Part shown: positions 1 to 12,534 of the stretch, piece by piece
Layout of the letters: each line of letters opens with the position of its first letter
How positions within the stretch are numbered: position 1 is the stretch's first letter
Notes under the pieces: model-generated
The model's input: only the letters and a program-made list of their open reading frames with translations
Told to the model about the DNA's origin: nothing
Databases searched by the model: none
Source of the DNA: Panicum virgatum
Taxonomy: Eukaryota > Streptophyta > Magnoliopsida > Poales > Poaceae
Direction of reading: 5' to 3'
Assembly: GCF_016808335.1 (NCBI RefSeq)
Contig: NC_053139.1
Location: 35,671,954 to 35,735,953, forward strand
DNA: 64,000 bases
Program-made: the position numbers and the translations under genes

Positions 1-131
1 GTTACATAAGTAATCTCTACATCACTGTATTTCATAATGGTAATATATAAGACCACCACGAATAATAAAAAGAAAATAATAGTTTGATATACTACAGGTG
101 TCTAAGGAGTGCCCAAGATGAAGACTCTTAC

Positions 132-2074
132 AAAGGGATAAATTCCAGCATTGTACATGTCCAAAATGTAAACCCTTCCTGTGAGTGATAAGTGATAAGC
201 TGGTATCATACTGATAAATATAATGAGCTGAAAATCCACAGATAATTAAAAGTATGTACCATCATTAGCAAAATCTTTTTCATGCCCATTTCCTTGGTGA
301 GCATCCAGGTCTATGATCAATACACTGCAGATGTTTGAAAGGGAAGTTCAGTTTGTTCTGTATAGCTAAGTGCACACCCTTGCATTTGACTGAAAGCAAA
401 TATAAATTGCATAACAACCAACTGCCTGGAGGATGCCTTCAAGCATTGCACTATTCTAGGACGAAAGATGGATTAACATCATGGAACGGATTACTATTTT
501 AGACACTCACGCGGTCCCCACCATAACACAACTTTGACTACTAATTTTACTACCATGGATTGACAAAGCATTACCAATATGAAACTACCTTTGGAAAATT
601 CTACTTATACCATATGTAGATGTTCAAATTGATTATCAAAGTTCTAATATGTTGACCGCATGTAACCCAAAATGACATTCTTGTGTTACTGGAGGGAGTA
701 TATGCACAATGTGCGGTCATTCATGTGGTGTTGGTCCCTTAAGTTGGTTGTGGAGCTGAGTGGGTTTCTCTCTTTTTATTGCTGTGCTAAGCTACATGCC
801 ACAGAGTATGTAGTGGCCCTGTATCTTTGCGCTTTGAGGACCGTCTCAAAGCAGCGTCACTGTTATCAATGCTAATCTTAGTGAAACACTTACAAAGGAA
901 AATACTCGAAAATGTGCAGTCAAGCATACAATAAGGGATCACAGTCTGACAAACTAAGGAAGACATAGGTTATATAGCTACAAGTCTTCCTGTAAAGGGT
1001 TTATTACCTTGAAATGTTTAGACGGACAAAAGCAAACTGGATGCAGAGAGAGATGTCAGCATACACACAAAATCCACCCCCTTCCTCTGCCGAACAATGG
1101 TGAAATCCTCCACCAACATTAATGGACCATCCTCTCTCAAGTGCAAGTTTGGCTGACAGAATGGACCCACCCACCTGTGGAGAGAGGAAAACAATTTATC
1201 ATGCTTCCTTGCTACTCAAATTATAGATCTGGGCTCTGCAAATAATCTAGAAGAGCAAAAATTCACAATGCATCACCTGCTTCCGGAACGGGTATAGTAG
1301 CTTTTTATGCACGATCCAGTTAGGGACAAGCGACACAGGAGGGACCTAAGATATCAAACATCCATCAGTCACTAGCCGACCGAAATACACAATTCAGCAC
1401 CAATCAGGCCAATTCCTCTACTTATCAAAAAAATCAGTACCTCTACAATGGAGGCAACTCTGTAGCTGCTTTTGAGGCTGTTCAGATACGCCTCCGTGTG
1501 CACCTGGTTAATAAGCAAAGCCGTGCAAGGGGCTCAGAAGTCGGAACAGATGCAGTACGAAGCCTGAACCAGGTGAAACACTGATAAGATTCTTGATGTA
1601 TCCGGCCTACCACTAGCAAATCCTCCTTGCAGGCTTCCAACGGCTCCACGAGCTTTCTCTTCTCCAGGTGCCCTTCCCGGGTGAGGTACCTGCAGATGCG
1701 GCCCCATTTGGCGGACTCAAACGGGTGCCTGCACAAGGGGTTGCACGCGCGCACTGTCAATCGTCAGAGGCATGTGAATGCCGATGCGGGCGGGCAGGCG
1801 GGGAAGGCGGCTCACAGCTTCTCGAGCCCGAGGAAGGAGATGTCGTAGGCCGGCGAGTAGACCACCGGCGCCTGCGAGGAAACAACGCGATTGATCGAGA
1901 CACAGGAACGCGGTCCTGGAAGGCGGGGGTGAGGGGGGAAAAAAAGGGGGGGGGGCGCCCGCGACCAACCTTGGAGGAGGGCACGTCGAGGTAGAGCTTG
2001 CTGGAGAGGATGCGTTTCTGGCGCAGGGGCTCCCCGGCCGGGGCCGCCGGCGAGGAGGAGGAGGAGGCGGCCAT
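132..2074 (-). CDS. HDA2: Class IV histone deacetylase, HDA2/HDAC11-like, 5' part (runs off the left edge)
   Basis: This gene would encode a zinc-dependent lysine deacetylase of the HDAC11-like class IV, acting on acetylated proteins such as histones. Eight coding exons can be joined with GT-AG borders and consistent phase: 1970-2074, 1816-1871, 1611-1728, 1441-1503, 1277-1345, 1008-1174, 260-324 and 132-178. They give 230 residues starting at the ATG at 2074. The signature GGGFHHCSAEEGGGF lies at residues 158-172, with the catalytic His pair at 162-163. The metal-binding motif IDLDAHQGNG follows at 197-206 (ligands Asp200 and His202). The remaining C-terminal part, including the third zinc ligand, lies beyond the window. 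The start is followed by a Ser/Pro/Ala-rich stretch and a KLYLDVPSSK segment. The gene diverges from the glycosyltransferase-like gene across about 1.56 kb. The class assignment is confident; whether the full gene is intact cannot be judged here. Confidence 0.88.
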
Positions 2075-2395
2075 CCGCCGCCAGGCCAGCGGGAGAGGGA
2101 GGCGGGGAAGGAGAGGGGTGGGCGAGGAGCCGAATCGTCGCGGCGCGCCGCGCGGCCTACGCCTCCCGCCGGAGAATCTTGGCCGCGGCTGTGGCTGGCG
2201 CGCGCGTGACGCGGGAGAGAGGAACAGCGGTTGCGGTGCCGGGAGCCCCGTCGGGGGGATTCGGCGCTGACGTCACTGCACCATTTGAGGGGGGCGGGTC
2301 CCGTCTTCCCCGATTAACTGTGCAATATTTTTACTATATAAAAAAAACTGTGCAATATTTTTCATCCAAGCACTATCTGTCTCCAATTTGTGTAC

Positions 2396-2605
2396 TACTT
2401 AATTTCAAATTGTAAGTCGGTCTGACTTTTTTTAGAATCAAAACTATAGAAAAGATTACAAAAAATTTATAGCAACAAATAAATATACTATAAAATTACA
2501 CTTAATGGAGAATTAAATTATATTTATTTGGTATTATAAATATTAGTATTTTATTGTATAAATTTAGTCTCTTGAAATGATTTACAATTTGGAATGAACG
2601 GAGTA
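2396..2605. mobile_element. Stowaway-like MITE 1
   Basis: An AT-rich stretch of about 210 bp has inverted ends. The left end reads TTTCAAATTGTAAGTC and the reverse complement of the right end reads CATTCCAAATTGTAAATC, preceded by the CTCCGTT typical of grass Stowaway ends. A TA dinucleotide sits at each border, matching the TA target preference of Tc1/mariner-derived MITEs. It has no coding capacity. Confidence 0.6.
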
Positions 2606-3207
2606 AATGTTCTCTTTGTCTCTAAATACCACTCCGGTATACCTTTACTTTTCCAAATTTTTCATGTTTAAATAGCACTGTGAAATAGTATATTATGACT
2701 GATATTTAATGCTTCCTTAATTCTCAATTCTATGTAGTTTCTCTCTAATATGTTATCATCTCTCTTACACAGCTAGATTTGTCAAACAACTGTGAACAAA
2801 AGAGTATATATACCGGTGTAGAAGGAACTAGCAATGACTACAATGGTTAGCGATTTCAGTCTTGTACAAAACTTTTAGCTGCGAATTGACAATATTAATT
2901 TGGTATATAACTCTTAGCATGATTGGAAAAGAAATAATGTACTAAAAAACAATGCTCATGGTTGAGGCGGTAACGTGAGTGTAAGTTTAGGCAGCAAGGC
3001 GTGCTATGGAGGCTACCGAAGTAAGTACCGCATATTACGAATTACAATAAATTTAATTACGCTTGAGTAAACAACTAAACACTTACTAATACATAATAAA
3101 ATATTTTCTTTAAGAGTTTAGAGCGAGAGATTGAGAGAAAAAATACATGATGCAAGAGAAAAATGTGAAACTTACTTGATGGCATATGAACGCTTTACAT
3201 AAAGAAG

Positions 3208-3463
3208 TACTCTCAGTTTAAAATTGTAATTCATTTCAATTTTTTTAGAGAGTCAAACTATTTTTATGTTTACCTAAAATTATAGATGAGATTAAAAAAT
3301 TATGAAACCAAATAAATATACTATAAAAATATATTTAGTAAAGAATTTAATAATATTTATTTGATATTATAAATATTAAATTTTTATTATATAAATTTGA
3401 TCAAACTTGAAATATTTTGATTTAATAAATTAAAATAAATTACAGTTTGAAACGGAGCAAGTA
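3208..3463. mobile_element. Stowaway-like MITE 2
   Basis: This is a second AT-rich element of about 256 bp from the same family as the one at 2396. The left end reads TACTCTCAGTTTAAAATTG and the reverse complement of the right end reads TACTTGCTCCGTTTCAAACT. The interiors of both elements share runs such as AAATAAATATACTATAAAA. It lies about 175 bp upstream of the glycosyltransferase-like start codon and so could affect that promoter. Confidence 0.6.
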
Positions 3464-3637
3464 GAAAGCTAGGCTGCCTTTCAGGGACGAAGCCCGACCA
3501 ACGGATAACAAAATACAAGGAGGACAAAAATGCTATTTCTACGGAACTAACGGCGTCTAGCTGCAATACGCTCATCATTTGCCCACCGCCGCCGCCGACG
3601 AGACGGGGGCCTCTGCCGCCGCTGTTCCTCCGCCTCC

Positions 3638-6600
3638 ATGGCGACCCCGAGGCCCCGAATCCGCGCCGTCCCCCTCCGCCCGCTGCTCCTCTTCCTCCTC
3701 GTCCCGCTCATCTACTCCGGTACGAATCCCTCCTCTCCTGTCCTCCAATTCCCCTCACAATGTGGACCGCTCCCCTGACGATCCGATCCATGCCAGTGTC
3801 CAGGCTGCACCCGTGGTCTCCGGAGAAGGGCGTGTGCCTGCCACCTCCCACCGCGCCGAAGCGGCCTGACCACCTCGTGCTCGGCCCCGCTGCCGGACAG
3901 GGCCGCCACGACCGCCTCCAGTGCCACGGTTATTTCCCTCTCTGGACGGCAAGCTCCATTTATGCTGAATGTAGCTGTCCCTGTAGAAGCAAGTCAGATC
4001 ATTGTTTCTAGCCGTATAGGCGGAGGATTGCTTCGAAAATTGAGGAGCAGGCAGACCAATATCATTGTGGCAGAGCTGGGATTTTTGTGATGGGCGTATA
4101 TATAGATTTAACATGATAGAAAAATGTGAAAAGTACATGATAGAAAAGTAAAATTATTATGAACCATAAGCATTTAACTCAGTGAGTCGTCATGCGCTGG
4201 GACAAGTTATTATACCATCTTTACCGATTTTTTATTATGAAATATATTATTTCTTGAATTAAGAATGAGAGTGTATTACACAAGCAACAATTCTGATGCA
4301 TTGTTTTGAACACCATGTTTCGGATAAATCTAGAATGTTGCTATTTTAGTTAGATCTCTGACATTAGTAAAGAAAAATTAATAGTTGTATGTGATGTTCT
4401 TTATCGTCGTTTTATAGTGGTAGGTTGTCTTCTGGCTATGTCCAATCAATACTCCATTTTATATGACTGATGATTTATTTCCTTTGCTCAGGACTTACAG
4501 CTCTGAATAATATTGGCATATCAAGTGACAGGAACTATTCTGGAGAACAAATTTCTTTTGTTACTGTATTCACAACCTACGGTTCTGTTCCAGATGGGGA
4601 TGGCAAAGTTCCATCTGACACTGTAACTGTCGGAAACCATTCTTATAGCAAGATCGAAAGATCCCTGGCCATTCTGAACACTTTCACCAATTTCATAAAG
4701 GTAACTCTTCCTTTTCTTTAAGTTTGTGCAGATTGTGATTATTGATAGCCACAGCCAGTAGGTTAACACCATCACTATGATAGCTCGAATCATTTCTTTC
4801 TTGTGAATAATAGGATTGCAAGACGCCCCATGTATTAGAATTGCAATTGGATTTGTACCCCCATCCTTGTTTTTTGTGATAGCCTATAACCAGTGTTTGA
4901 ACTAAGTCGAGTCTTGTGTTATTGCATGTTGAGATTGATTGATTGATTGATTGATAGCAAACACTCCCATTTATTAGAGTTACTAACAAGTGGTAGTTTC
5001 ATCCTCTTGCTGTGATTGTTTCCTTTTTGTATGGCAGAAAAAAAATGAAAGTAATGTAACCATGAGTTACTTGATTCAGATACTAACATCACTATCATAA
5101 CCCTTTCTAGATACTATATATGTGTTCATGCTGTTGTTACCTGTACAGAAAAACAAATATCTTTGTTGCATCTAATTTGGAACTTATAATGTATACAGTG
5201 CCACATTATTTCCAACAACAATAGTAATGTTGGTTGTTTAAAACCTGATCCTATCTGTAGAACCCTGCAGGTGTCAATGCCAAGAAGCAATGTGATCATA
5301 GTGACTGATCCTGATTCAAAATTTTCAGTAAATCAAGGGAGTGCTACACTATTGCCTATTGAAGGAAATTATTCTCGGGGAAATTTGATGCTTCAAAGAA
5401 TCAAGTCCTACATTGTAAGTCTATTCGCTTCATTTGAATAAATGCCTTCGGTTTTCTGCATATGCTTTCTCAAAGCTACTTATGTTATCCACATTATACT
5501 GTCTTCTCATCATCTTTATGCATTATTTTCTACTGGTAAGTTGTATGCTTATATATCTTGTCCTCATATCAGGCATTTCTGGAGCAAAGGCTTGTGGAAT
5601 TTGATAGGGTGGAAAGGTTCAATCATTTTGTTTTAACTGATTCTGATATAGCAGTGGTTGACGATCTTGGACATATATTCAAAAAATATCCCCATTGTCA
5701 TCTGGCTCTTACCTTTCGTAACAATAAAGGTCAACCTTTGAACTCTGGGTTTGTTGCAATAAAAGGCACGAGGGATGGCATCACTAAGTAAGTTGACAGC
5801 TAGGCAATTGTATCATAAAAAGCTGGCAAACTCTATTAACCTCTCCTTTTTTTTCAGAGCAGTGGAATTCTTCAAACAAGTCCTTAAAGCTTACAGCTTA
5901 AAATATATGAAGGCTTCTCGAATGCTTGGTGACCAATTAGCATTGGCGTGGGTTGTGAAGTCTCATCTACCATCGGCTTTAAGAAAATTTTCTAAGCATG
6001 AAATATTTACAGGTGAAGTTAATGGAGCATCTGTTCTCTTCTTGCCTTGTGCTGTTTATAACTGGACTCCACCTGAGGGTGCTGGACAGTTTCATGGTAT
6101 GCCCTTGGATGTTAAGGTACAACATTTTTCATACTTATTAGGACCTTATTTTTTATCAATGCTGTTCCCTTTCTCTTCGTGGAATTTATTTTTGGTCAAA
6201 CATTAATAGAAAAGACTGTTTCTTCAGGCTCTTTGTTACTTGTGATACAAGGACAAGCATGAAAGATAGGAAACTTGGTTTCGTCGTTTTTTTCCCATTA
6301 AACTATGGCATTAAAGTTTGATAAAATTTATTGATACTGTAATAATACTGTGTTTTTTTGTTAAGCTATGCTCTCTTATTAATAAGCACTTTGTCAGTTG
6401 TGCGCATGCGAAATCTTGGGTGGGTCTCCCAGGATTAGGCGATTAGTATAATCTAATAAATTTGAAAGTTGTGTATTCTTGTATATGTCTCTTAACTGTG
6501 ACATCCAGATTAATTCTTGGCACTCATTTTCAGGTTATCCATTTCAAAGGTTCAAGGAAACGTTTGATGCTTGAGGCATGGAATTTCTACAACTCAACCT

Positions 6601-6662
6601 CTAAGTTATCTGATATGATGTGCCTAATCTTGAGAAGTGGAAGGACAAAATATGACTTCTAA
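3638..6662 (+). CDS. Glycosyltransferase-like protein, six exons (AT5G12260 type)
   Basis: Six exons join in phase with GT-AG borders: 3638-3719, 4492-4700, 5271-5414, 5573-5787, 5858-6116 and 6534-6662, giving 345 residues. The start is the ATG at 3638, directly followed by a basic segment and a hydrophobic stretch (about residues 13-27) that reads as a signal anchor, suggesting a Golgi type II protein. A D-x-D motif, DSD at residues 168-170 in TDSDIAVVDDLG, is the usual metal and sugar-nucleotide binding motif of GT-A glycosyltransferases. It is followed by LALTFRNN, PLNSGF and a C-terminal VIHFKGSRKRLMLEAWNF block like that in plant nucleotide-diphospho-sugar transferases. From memory it closely resembles an Arabidopsis protein annotated only as transferring glycosyl groups. 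Donor, acceptor and product are unknown. The reading frame looks intact. Confidence 0.82.
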
Positions 6663-6700
6663 CGTTTGGTTCAAATTTAGCACGTTAATTAACACACATG

Positions 6701-6754
<54 letters not shown>

Positions 6755-7575
6755 CAAACCTGACTGCTGTCCTCCAGTGTGAAATGTTTTGCTGACAAGT
6801 TTCTCTTCTTGCAGTTGATCCTAGTATCCTGCTCAAAGGCGGTGTTGTATGTGCAGTCCACACAGAACCATACACAAATCGCTGAGCATGACAATGGAAG
6901 AATTCATATCGGAGTACAATGGAAGGAGTATCATTCTGAATGTAACGATGTAAAGTTGCAGGGGTTGTAAAATTGGCGTAAAACTGTGGATGGCTCCTAG
7001 CGTAGCAACTATATAGGGGTCACCTTTGTTCTTTGGTGCATTCTTGTCCGTAGAACATGTACCATATGGTTCCCCACTTCCCATCACAATACACCATCAC
7101 TTATATACGTGCTAAAGTTTTGAGTCTTGCCTAAAATTTAGTCCATCCATTAGTAATCCGGTTTGGAATCCCATTAGTACTCCCAACCGTTTGGATGGAC
7201 TCTAGTGCAAAAGTGCACTTTGAAGCATGAACACATGTGATTTTCACCACCGGAAGTTACTAGTAAAATTTGGGGCAGTTTGCTTCCGGTAAAATTGAGG
7301 CTTCTATGCTACCCGTAGCTCTTGTTCAAATTCAGGTCAGCCGTCCTATTTCACACCGAGCACTACGTGAAATGCTCACAAAAGAGATCTAAACCAGGAA
7401 AGTTCTGTGATTACTGACTTACAGATGCAAATGAGAGTGAACACAAAATAGCCCAAAATTGTTAACGAAGCACAAACTTCAACCAGTTCACAAGGGTACT
7501 AACATGCAAAGTCTTCATACTTCCATAGACAGCAAATATAAGGCCTAAACAATTCAATCTCCAGCAGCTGCAACC
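6663..7575. other. 3' flank of the glycosyltransferase-like gene and start of duplication unit 1
   Basis: No gene is visible. The stretch holds the likely 3' UTR, a CT microsatellite, and from about 6990 sequence that recurs at about 12540 (for example GTACCATATGGTTCCC near 7059 and 12592), so it belongs to the tandem duplication. A short insertion with inverted AGTCCATCC ends (about 7138-7205) is present here but not in unit 2. Confidence 0.5.
6714..6750. repeat. (CT)n microsatellite
   Basis: A perfect CT dinucleotide run of about 18 units lies just after the stop codon of the glycosyltransferase-like gene, within its probable 3' UTR. Confidence 0.95.
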
Positions 7576-10500
7576 TCACTTGAAGCATTTCGCGTCAAGC
7601 AGAGCCTCACCCTCGAAGGGCTCCTGGTCCTCGATCATTGCACTGACGCGCTCCCTCTGGGCCTCGTCGGAGATGTCCACCTTGGTCCACTCGTAGAGCT
7701 CCATGTCATAGACCTCATCCATGACAAACTTGGGGACCTCCTGGCCACGGAAGAGCCAGAGCCCCTTCAACTTGAATGGGGGCTCAGAGCCAACCACAAG
7801 CATCTTGCCAAAGGCGTACTTGCGGCACAGGTCCATCCGCTGCAGGAACCCACCAACCTTGTTCATGGTCACAAAGGAGACGGTGTTCTCCTCATTGTAC
7901 TTGTAGTCACAGAACCACAGAGAGTAGCCCTCTGGGTCATACATGTCCCAGAAACCTGAAAATACAGACAGCATGTAAGTTTTGGTCAAAATTACAGACA
8001 TGGTGAATGAACCAAACACATTCATCTATAAATTACTAGGATTATTACATAAGTTGCTGCAACCAAAATACTAACAACTATTCTGCCTACTAGAGCTTAC
8101 TTTGAATACACAACTATAACCACTGTGATAGTTTGGGTTGGCGTAACTCTTTGTAGCTACCTTCAGTTGACTTTAAAACAACAATACCTTTTATCATACC
8201 AGGCCACACCAAAAATTTTGTCAGGACAAAGAACCCAATACAGAAGGGACTCCTCTGTTTGTAAGTGTAACACTAGTAGACCACAAATGAGATTTCAGCA
8301 CCAGGAACTCACAAATGAGACTTCAGCACCAGCCAAATATAGTGTAGATAAAAGGTGGAGAAGATACCTTTGATGGCAACCTCCCGGAAGTTGGTCTTTG
8401 TGTTCGAGTATAGCCTCTTCCAGTCATCAAGGATCATCTTGCTTGGTGGCAGCAAGTCAAGAGGATTCTTAGGCTTTGGCTTTGGTGCCTCCTCTTCTGC
8501 CGGTGCCTCGACCACCTTTGGCTTTGGGGCCTCCTTTGGGGCTTCTTTCTTCACATCCTTTGCCTTTGGCTCCTTGGGGGCAGCAGTCTTTTTCAGAACA
8601 GGAGGCACTGACTCTGCCTGCTTGACATCACCCATGACCTTCTTGAAGTTAGGCTGGTTAACCATGGTCCAGAAATACCTCTCGACATGCGGGAACTCGG
8701 ATGTGAAGCTCTTGGTCAAGATCCGTGCAAATCCATGGTAGAGGTTGCATGTCAATACAATGTCAGCTAGAGTGACAGAATGCCCAACAAGGAATGTTTT
8801 TGAGGCAAGGTGCGTGTTCAGAGAACCGAGCGCTCTCTTCAACGAGGCAATAGCTGTTTCCTCTGTCTGCACAAGCAAAAAGGTTAGACTGAAATCTTAT
8901 GATCAGTAATACAAGATCCAAGTTACACATTCTACAACTTACCGTCTGAGAATAAGGAATGTAACCAAGCCTTGGGTACAAGTACCATGCAACACCAGGA
9001 TCAACTTCTGTTGCAGCAAAGTCCATCCACTGCTCAACATGGGCCTGCAAGAACCATTGATGAGGTTCAGTGGTTATACGCGCTAAAACTTATACATGCA
9101 AACAGTCAAGAAATTACTCACTTGTTCAATACGAGAAGACCCAAAAAGAGGGTTGCCATCATTCAAGCGAGCAACTTAAAGAAAAGCAGAGGCATTGTTA
9201 TCATCAGCAGAAAGCCGAAAAAAGAATTAGAATGAAAACGCTTGGAATTATAGATATACCATAGCGTGCAATAGCATTGCTCTCAAAAACAGCACCTTCA
9301 GGAGTCTCCAGAACAGGCACCTAAAAGAAATTGTTAGTTCGTGAAACAATCTACAAAACCATTTTAAGATTTAGTTTTTTGTGGAAGGATTTTTAAGATA
9401 TAGTTGGTGCATGATGTACCTTCCCAAGGGGGTTCATCTTAAGAAACTCAGGGGTCTTGTTGGTGACACCCATCTCAAAATTCTTTGTCAACTCAACCTT
9501 AACCCCACTGTATTCTGCAGCAATAAGTGCCTTGAAAGCATTCTTGTTTCCAGGTCCAGAATGCAATACCTATGCAACAGAAAATAGATTAGGCATTGTA
9601 TTACAAATTGAAAGTCAGGACTTGGGTTTCTGAATGGTGCTTGAACACGTGCAAGCCAGGCCACATCTACAACATTACTTAAGTGAGTGAACGTAATCCA
9701 CATAACACATGTGCTTCAGTAGCACGTAAAATACACAACCAAACATATGCATGCAGCAATCAATGTCTGAGATTGAGTATTTGTAATCTGAAGCAGCCAA
9801 TGAAATCTCAGATTCCCAACAAGCCACATGCCAAGTAAGATGGTTTTAACAATGCAACCAAGTAAAGGCATGCGCAGAGAGAGAACAATAGCAAACAGTA
9901 CTGGATATGAATCTTCTAATGGCTTCTAACTTATCATACAACAGTCAATTTTCACCTCCCAACTTAAATTCCTCTTCAATACTTACTTCCTAGCTACACA
10001 GCATCATGATACCCCCACCCTATACACCCTGCTTTTCCTTTTACAATCACCAAAATAGCACTGCTACATGTAGCTTTCACTCAAGCACAACTAAGGATCA
10101 GAAACAAGGCTAAAATAAATTGGGTTGGGATGATAGCTCTTAAATGAATCAGATGCCTCAAATATTACTTGAAGTTGTGCGTAAATGGCTGTCAGCGCAG
10201 CAATTCCCTCCCTGGAAACACCACGATCACACTGGTCAAAAGGGCTTCTATTAGCGAGCCAGCAGCTCCGAGTGGCATCACTTGCACTGTGAATCACCCC
10301 CATCGCATCAAACTATGTATAGGACTCCAAGACTTCCCCGGTGTAAACAAGGGATGCCAACAAGTGATCTATTGCGTCCACTATGCTTTCTAAAGGGCAG
10401 CTTGAACTTGAAACGAACCAGGAGCTCGGTGATGTTTTTACTAAGGACACGCCTGGACGAACCAGAGTAGCGTCAAGGATCTAAACAGCCTACCACATCC

Positions 10501-10781
10501 CAGTCGCTTCTACGTTCAAACACCCATGTGACTCGCGAGTCGCATCAAACGGAGACGACAAATCGACACCCCGCGTCGCGCATCAGATCAAGCTAACTAC
10601 GAGGCAGGACTCCTCAAACATCAAGACCCCATCAGCCGAACAGCCGCGGCCGCCAACAGATAGATCCCCACAGCCAGCCCGATGCGCGATGAACTACACA
10701 GCCACCACGAGCCACTACTGAAGCAGCAGGGACAAAAACCCAAAGGAGGACGGACGAGGAGCAGGAACTCACGAGCGCCAT
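7576..10781 (-). CDS. EF1G: Elongation factor 1B subunit gamma, copy 1
   Basis: This gene encodes the gamma subunit of the eEF1B guanine-exchange complex, which recharges eEF1A with GTP during translation elongation and anchors the complex. Seven coding exons join in phase: 10773-10781, 9420-9569, 9260-9320, 9122-9174, 8943-9044, 8368-8866 and 7576-7955, giving 417 residues, the usual plant length. The first coding exon encodes only Met-Ala-Leu and is separated from exon 2 by an intron of about 1.2 kb. Domains in order: a GST-like N-terminal half (to about residue 210, with FESNAIARY and HVEQWMDFA), a Lys/Pro/Ala/Glu-rich linker with PKEAPKPK repeats, and the conserved EF1G C-terminal domain (PSKMILDDWKRLYSNTKT, FWDMYDPEGYSLWFCDYKYN, ending DAKCFK). 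The reading frame is intact. It differs from copy 2 at few residues, for example in the linker and near SQT versus SQM. Confidence 0.96.
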
Positions 10782-10870
10782 GTCGACCGATCTGCAGCAC
10801 AGATCACGGGAGCAGGCCGGCCGAGGAAGCGAGAGAGGGAGGGGTTTACGGAGGAGGGAGAGGGCGGAGG

Positions 10871-10877
10871 ATTTATG
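10871..10877 (-). promoter_or_regulatory. TATA-like box of EF1B-gamma copy 1
   Basis: The minus strand reads CATAAATCC about 90 bases upstream of the start codon, and the same motif lies at the equivalent place in copy 2. Position and conservation fit a core promoter element; function is inferred. Confidence 0.5.
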
Positions 10878-10924
10878 CGATGGCGGCGCAGCAGAGATGA
10901 CGGGGGGAGGAAGAAACCAGAGTC

Positions 10925-10931
10925 TAGGGTT
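10925..10931 (-). promoter_or_regulatory. Telo-box (AACCCTA) of EF1B-gamma copy 1
   Basis: The minus strand reads AACCCTAG upstream of the TATA-like box. Telo-boxes (AAACCCTA) are a known feature of plant promoters for eEF1A and ribosomal protein genes, so its presence fits a translation-factor gene. It is kept in copy 2. Confidence 0.55.
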
Positions 10932-11765
10932 GCGGCGGCGGGCGTCCGAATGGCGGGGATCGGACGGACGGGATCGACCGCGGGGCGAGCTGGATGCGAG
11001 GGAACTTGGGTGGGTTGCACTCCTCGTACTATCTTGCAATTTGGATAAGGTCCTCTCTGCACTTTTCTCGGGCTAACGAGGGGGCTTAACGCGAAATGAC
11101 AAAATGGTTTCTACTATTTCGCATTTTGCCAACCTTCTCAGCTTCCGTGGCGGGCGAGTTAAGTAATCGACCGAATACAAAGCCTAGTTTAACTAGGTTT
11201 TAGCTAAAATTAGAAAGCTTGGAAGTTGGAACTAAACTTGACTTGAGCAAAGAATTAATAGAATTTAGCCTCGTGGCTTACATGTCCATACCATCTTCGA
11301 GTTAAAGACATCTCAAAGTTCTACAACGCAGTTTTGCTATAAATGAAGAAATCTTTGAAAGCTTTTTTTTTGCGACGAGTATTTTTGAAAGCTTCTTGAT
11401 CGCATGAACGTTGCTTGGTTTCTCAGTTGCTTGCTGTTTGCAGCTATTTTTTCTTTCTAGAATAATGGCGTGCATAATGATCTTAAACTTTTCATTCAGA
11501 CTAGCCAAACATAGAGGTAAAAAATGGGCATAACAATTTCCTAAACAAAAAGGCATAACAATAATGCAAATAGGTTCCATCAACGGCATCAGGAATGGGA
11601 ATGGAACCTGAAGCGGATATCCTGTTTCGCTTGGCAGCAGCATCTCCTCCTCAATTACCGAACGAACAAGGAGTCCCCATTCAAAAAAACAATAGCAGTT
11701 CTGATGGGCCATAACCTCATGGCCTTTGGATTTTCCGGCTCAAACCTAGCCCGTTTTTTCGGCTC

Positions 11766-12534
11766 AAACATGTCAATGGAAAAAGTATCATTTGGAATGT
11801 AGCGAGAATGTATCATTAGGTATAATTTTATTTGTTTTATTTTTTGCAAAACATAGTACCGTCGAAGTCTCGAAGACCCTCACATACATGCATGCATACT
11901 CACGTAGGTATAATATCTCCGAAAGACTGAGCAGATAAATTCTCGAGACTCGAACCTAGATGGGTAAGCACAAGGAACCTTACTATCTAAGCGTAGCTTA
12001 GATGGCTATAATTTTATTTGTTACATGTTTGGTATCAAGTTGCCCTTCTTTTATATTAGGAACTTTTTTACTTGATAATATCAGGCATGAGATGCTCTTC
12101 TAGGCATCTTTCTCCAAAAAAAAATATTAATCTATTTTCCAAGGTAGCCCTGATCATTTGTGGGTTCAGGTCGGGTAAAAAAAAGCCCCGATATTTTTTC
12201 CTCGGATTTTTCAGCTCGAGCCGACCCAACACGTGGTTGGGTTACGTTGGGTTTGGGTCGGGCCAGTCTAATTTTCTTGTGTAAAAATTTTGTGTTAGGT
12301 TTTGGGTCAAAAAAATATGGCCCAAACCCGACCCAAGTTTTTCGCCGGGTTAAAGAATTCAGTTCAAGCTCAACCCATATATTGATCAGGTCGGACCAGG
12401 TGGCCCATTATCATATATTCCGAGGAGTGTGAAATTGATGCTAAACTGTTTTTCTTTTTGAAAAAAAATGAATTGACGTGAAGCTGGGGATTAGATCATT
12501 AGGAACTATACAATCAGAAACGCGAAAGTTGTAC
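11766..12534. other. Spacer between the two duplication units
   Basis: This stretch of about 770 bp has no counterpart beside unit 2 and contains no gene. It is AT-rich apart from the degenerate hAT-like segment at about 12144-12398. Confidence 0.5.
12144..12398. mobile_element. Degenerate hAT-like element
   Basis: The interior has repeated GGGTCGGG/CCCGACCC motifs in both orientations, as in the other hAT elements of this window. Imperfect inverted ends are formed by CCTGATCATT on the left and the reverse complement of ATTGATCAGG on the right. I could not find a clean 8-bp target duplication, so the borders are uncertain. Confidence 0.35.

Larger units (their letters stand above)
2075..3637. 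promoter_or_regulatory. Shared upstream region of two divergent genes
   Basis: This 1.56-kb stretch separates the HDA2-like start (minus, 2074) from the glycosyltransferase-like start (plus, 3638). The first 250 bases beside HDA2 are GC-rich, as expected of a grass 5' UTR or proximal promoter. The rest is AT-rich and holds two related MITEs, listed separately. I see no convincing TATA box on either side and no further gene. Confidence 0.5.
6990..11765. repeat. Tandem segmental duplication, unit 1
   Basis: Sequence from about 6990 to 11765 is collinear with about 12535 to 17510. The similarity covers the EF1B-gamma gene, all its introns, the promoter and about 700 bp of upstream flank. Upstream examples are the shared blocks around GACTAGCCAAAC (11499 and 17239) and GTTC(T/C)GATGGG (11698 and 17433). 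Borders are approximate because they were judged by eye. Confidence 0.85.

Noticed and set aside
6624..6894. Arg-Glu repeat frames over CT or GA microsatellites
   Set aside because: Artefacts of simple repeats; the same applies near 30241 and 34560.
8355..8741. 128-codon open frame opposite the EF1B-gamma linker (also at 14077-14463)
   Set aside because: It mirrors the Lys/Pro/Ala repeats of the real exon on the other strand and is an antisense shadow.
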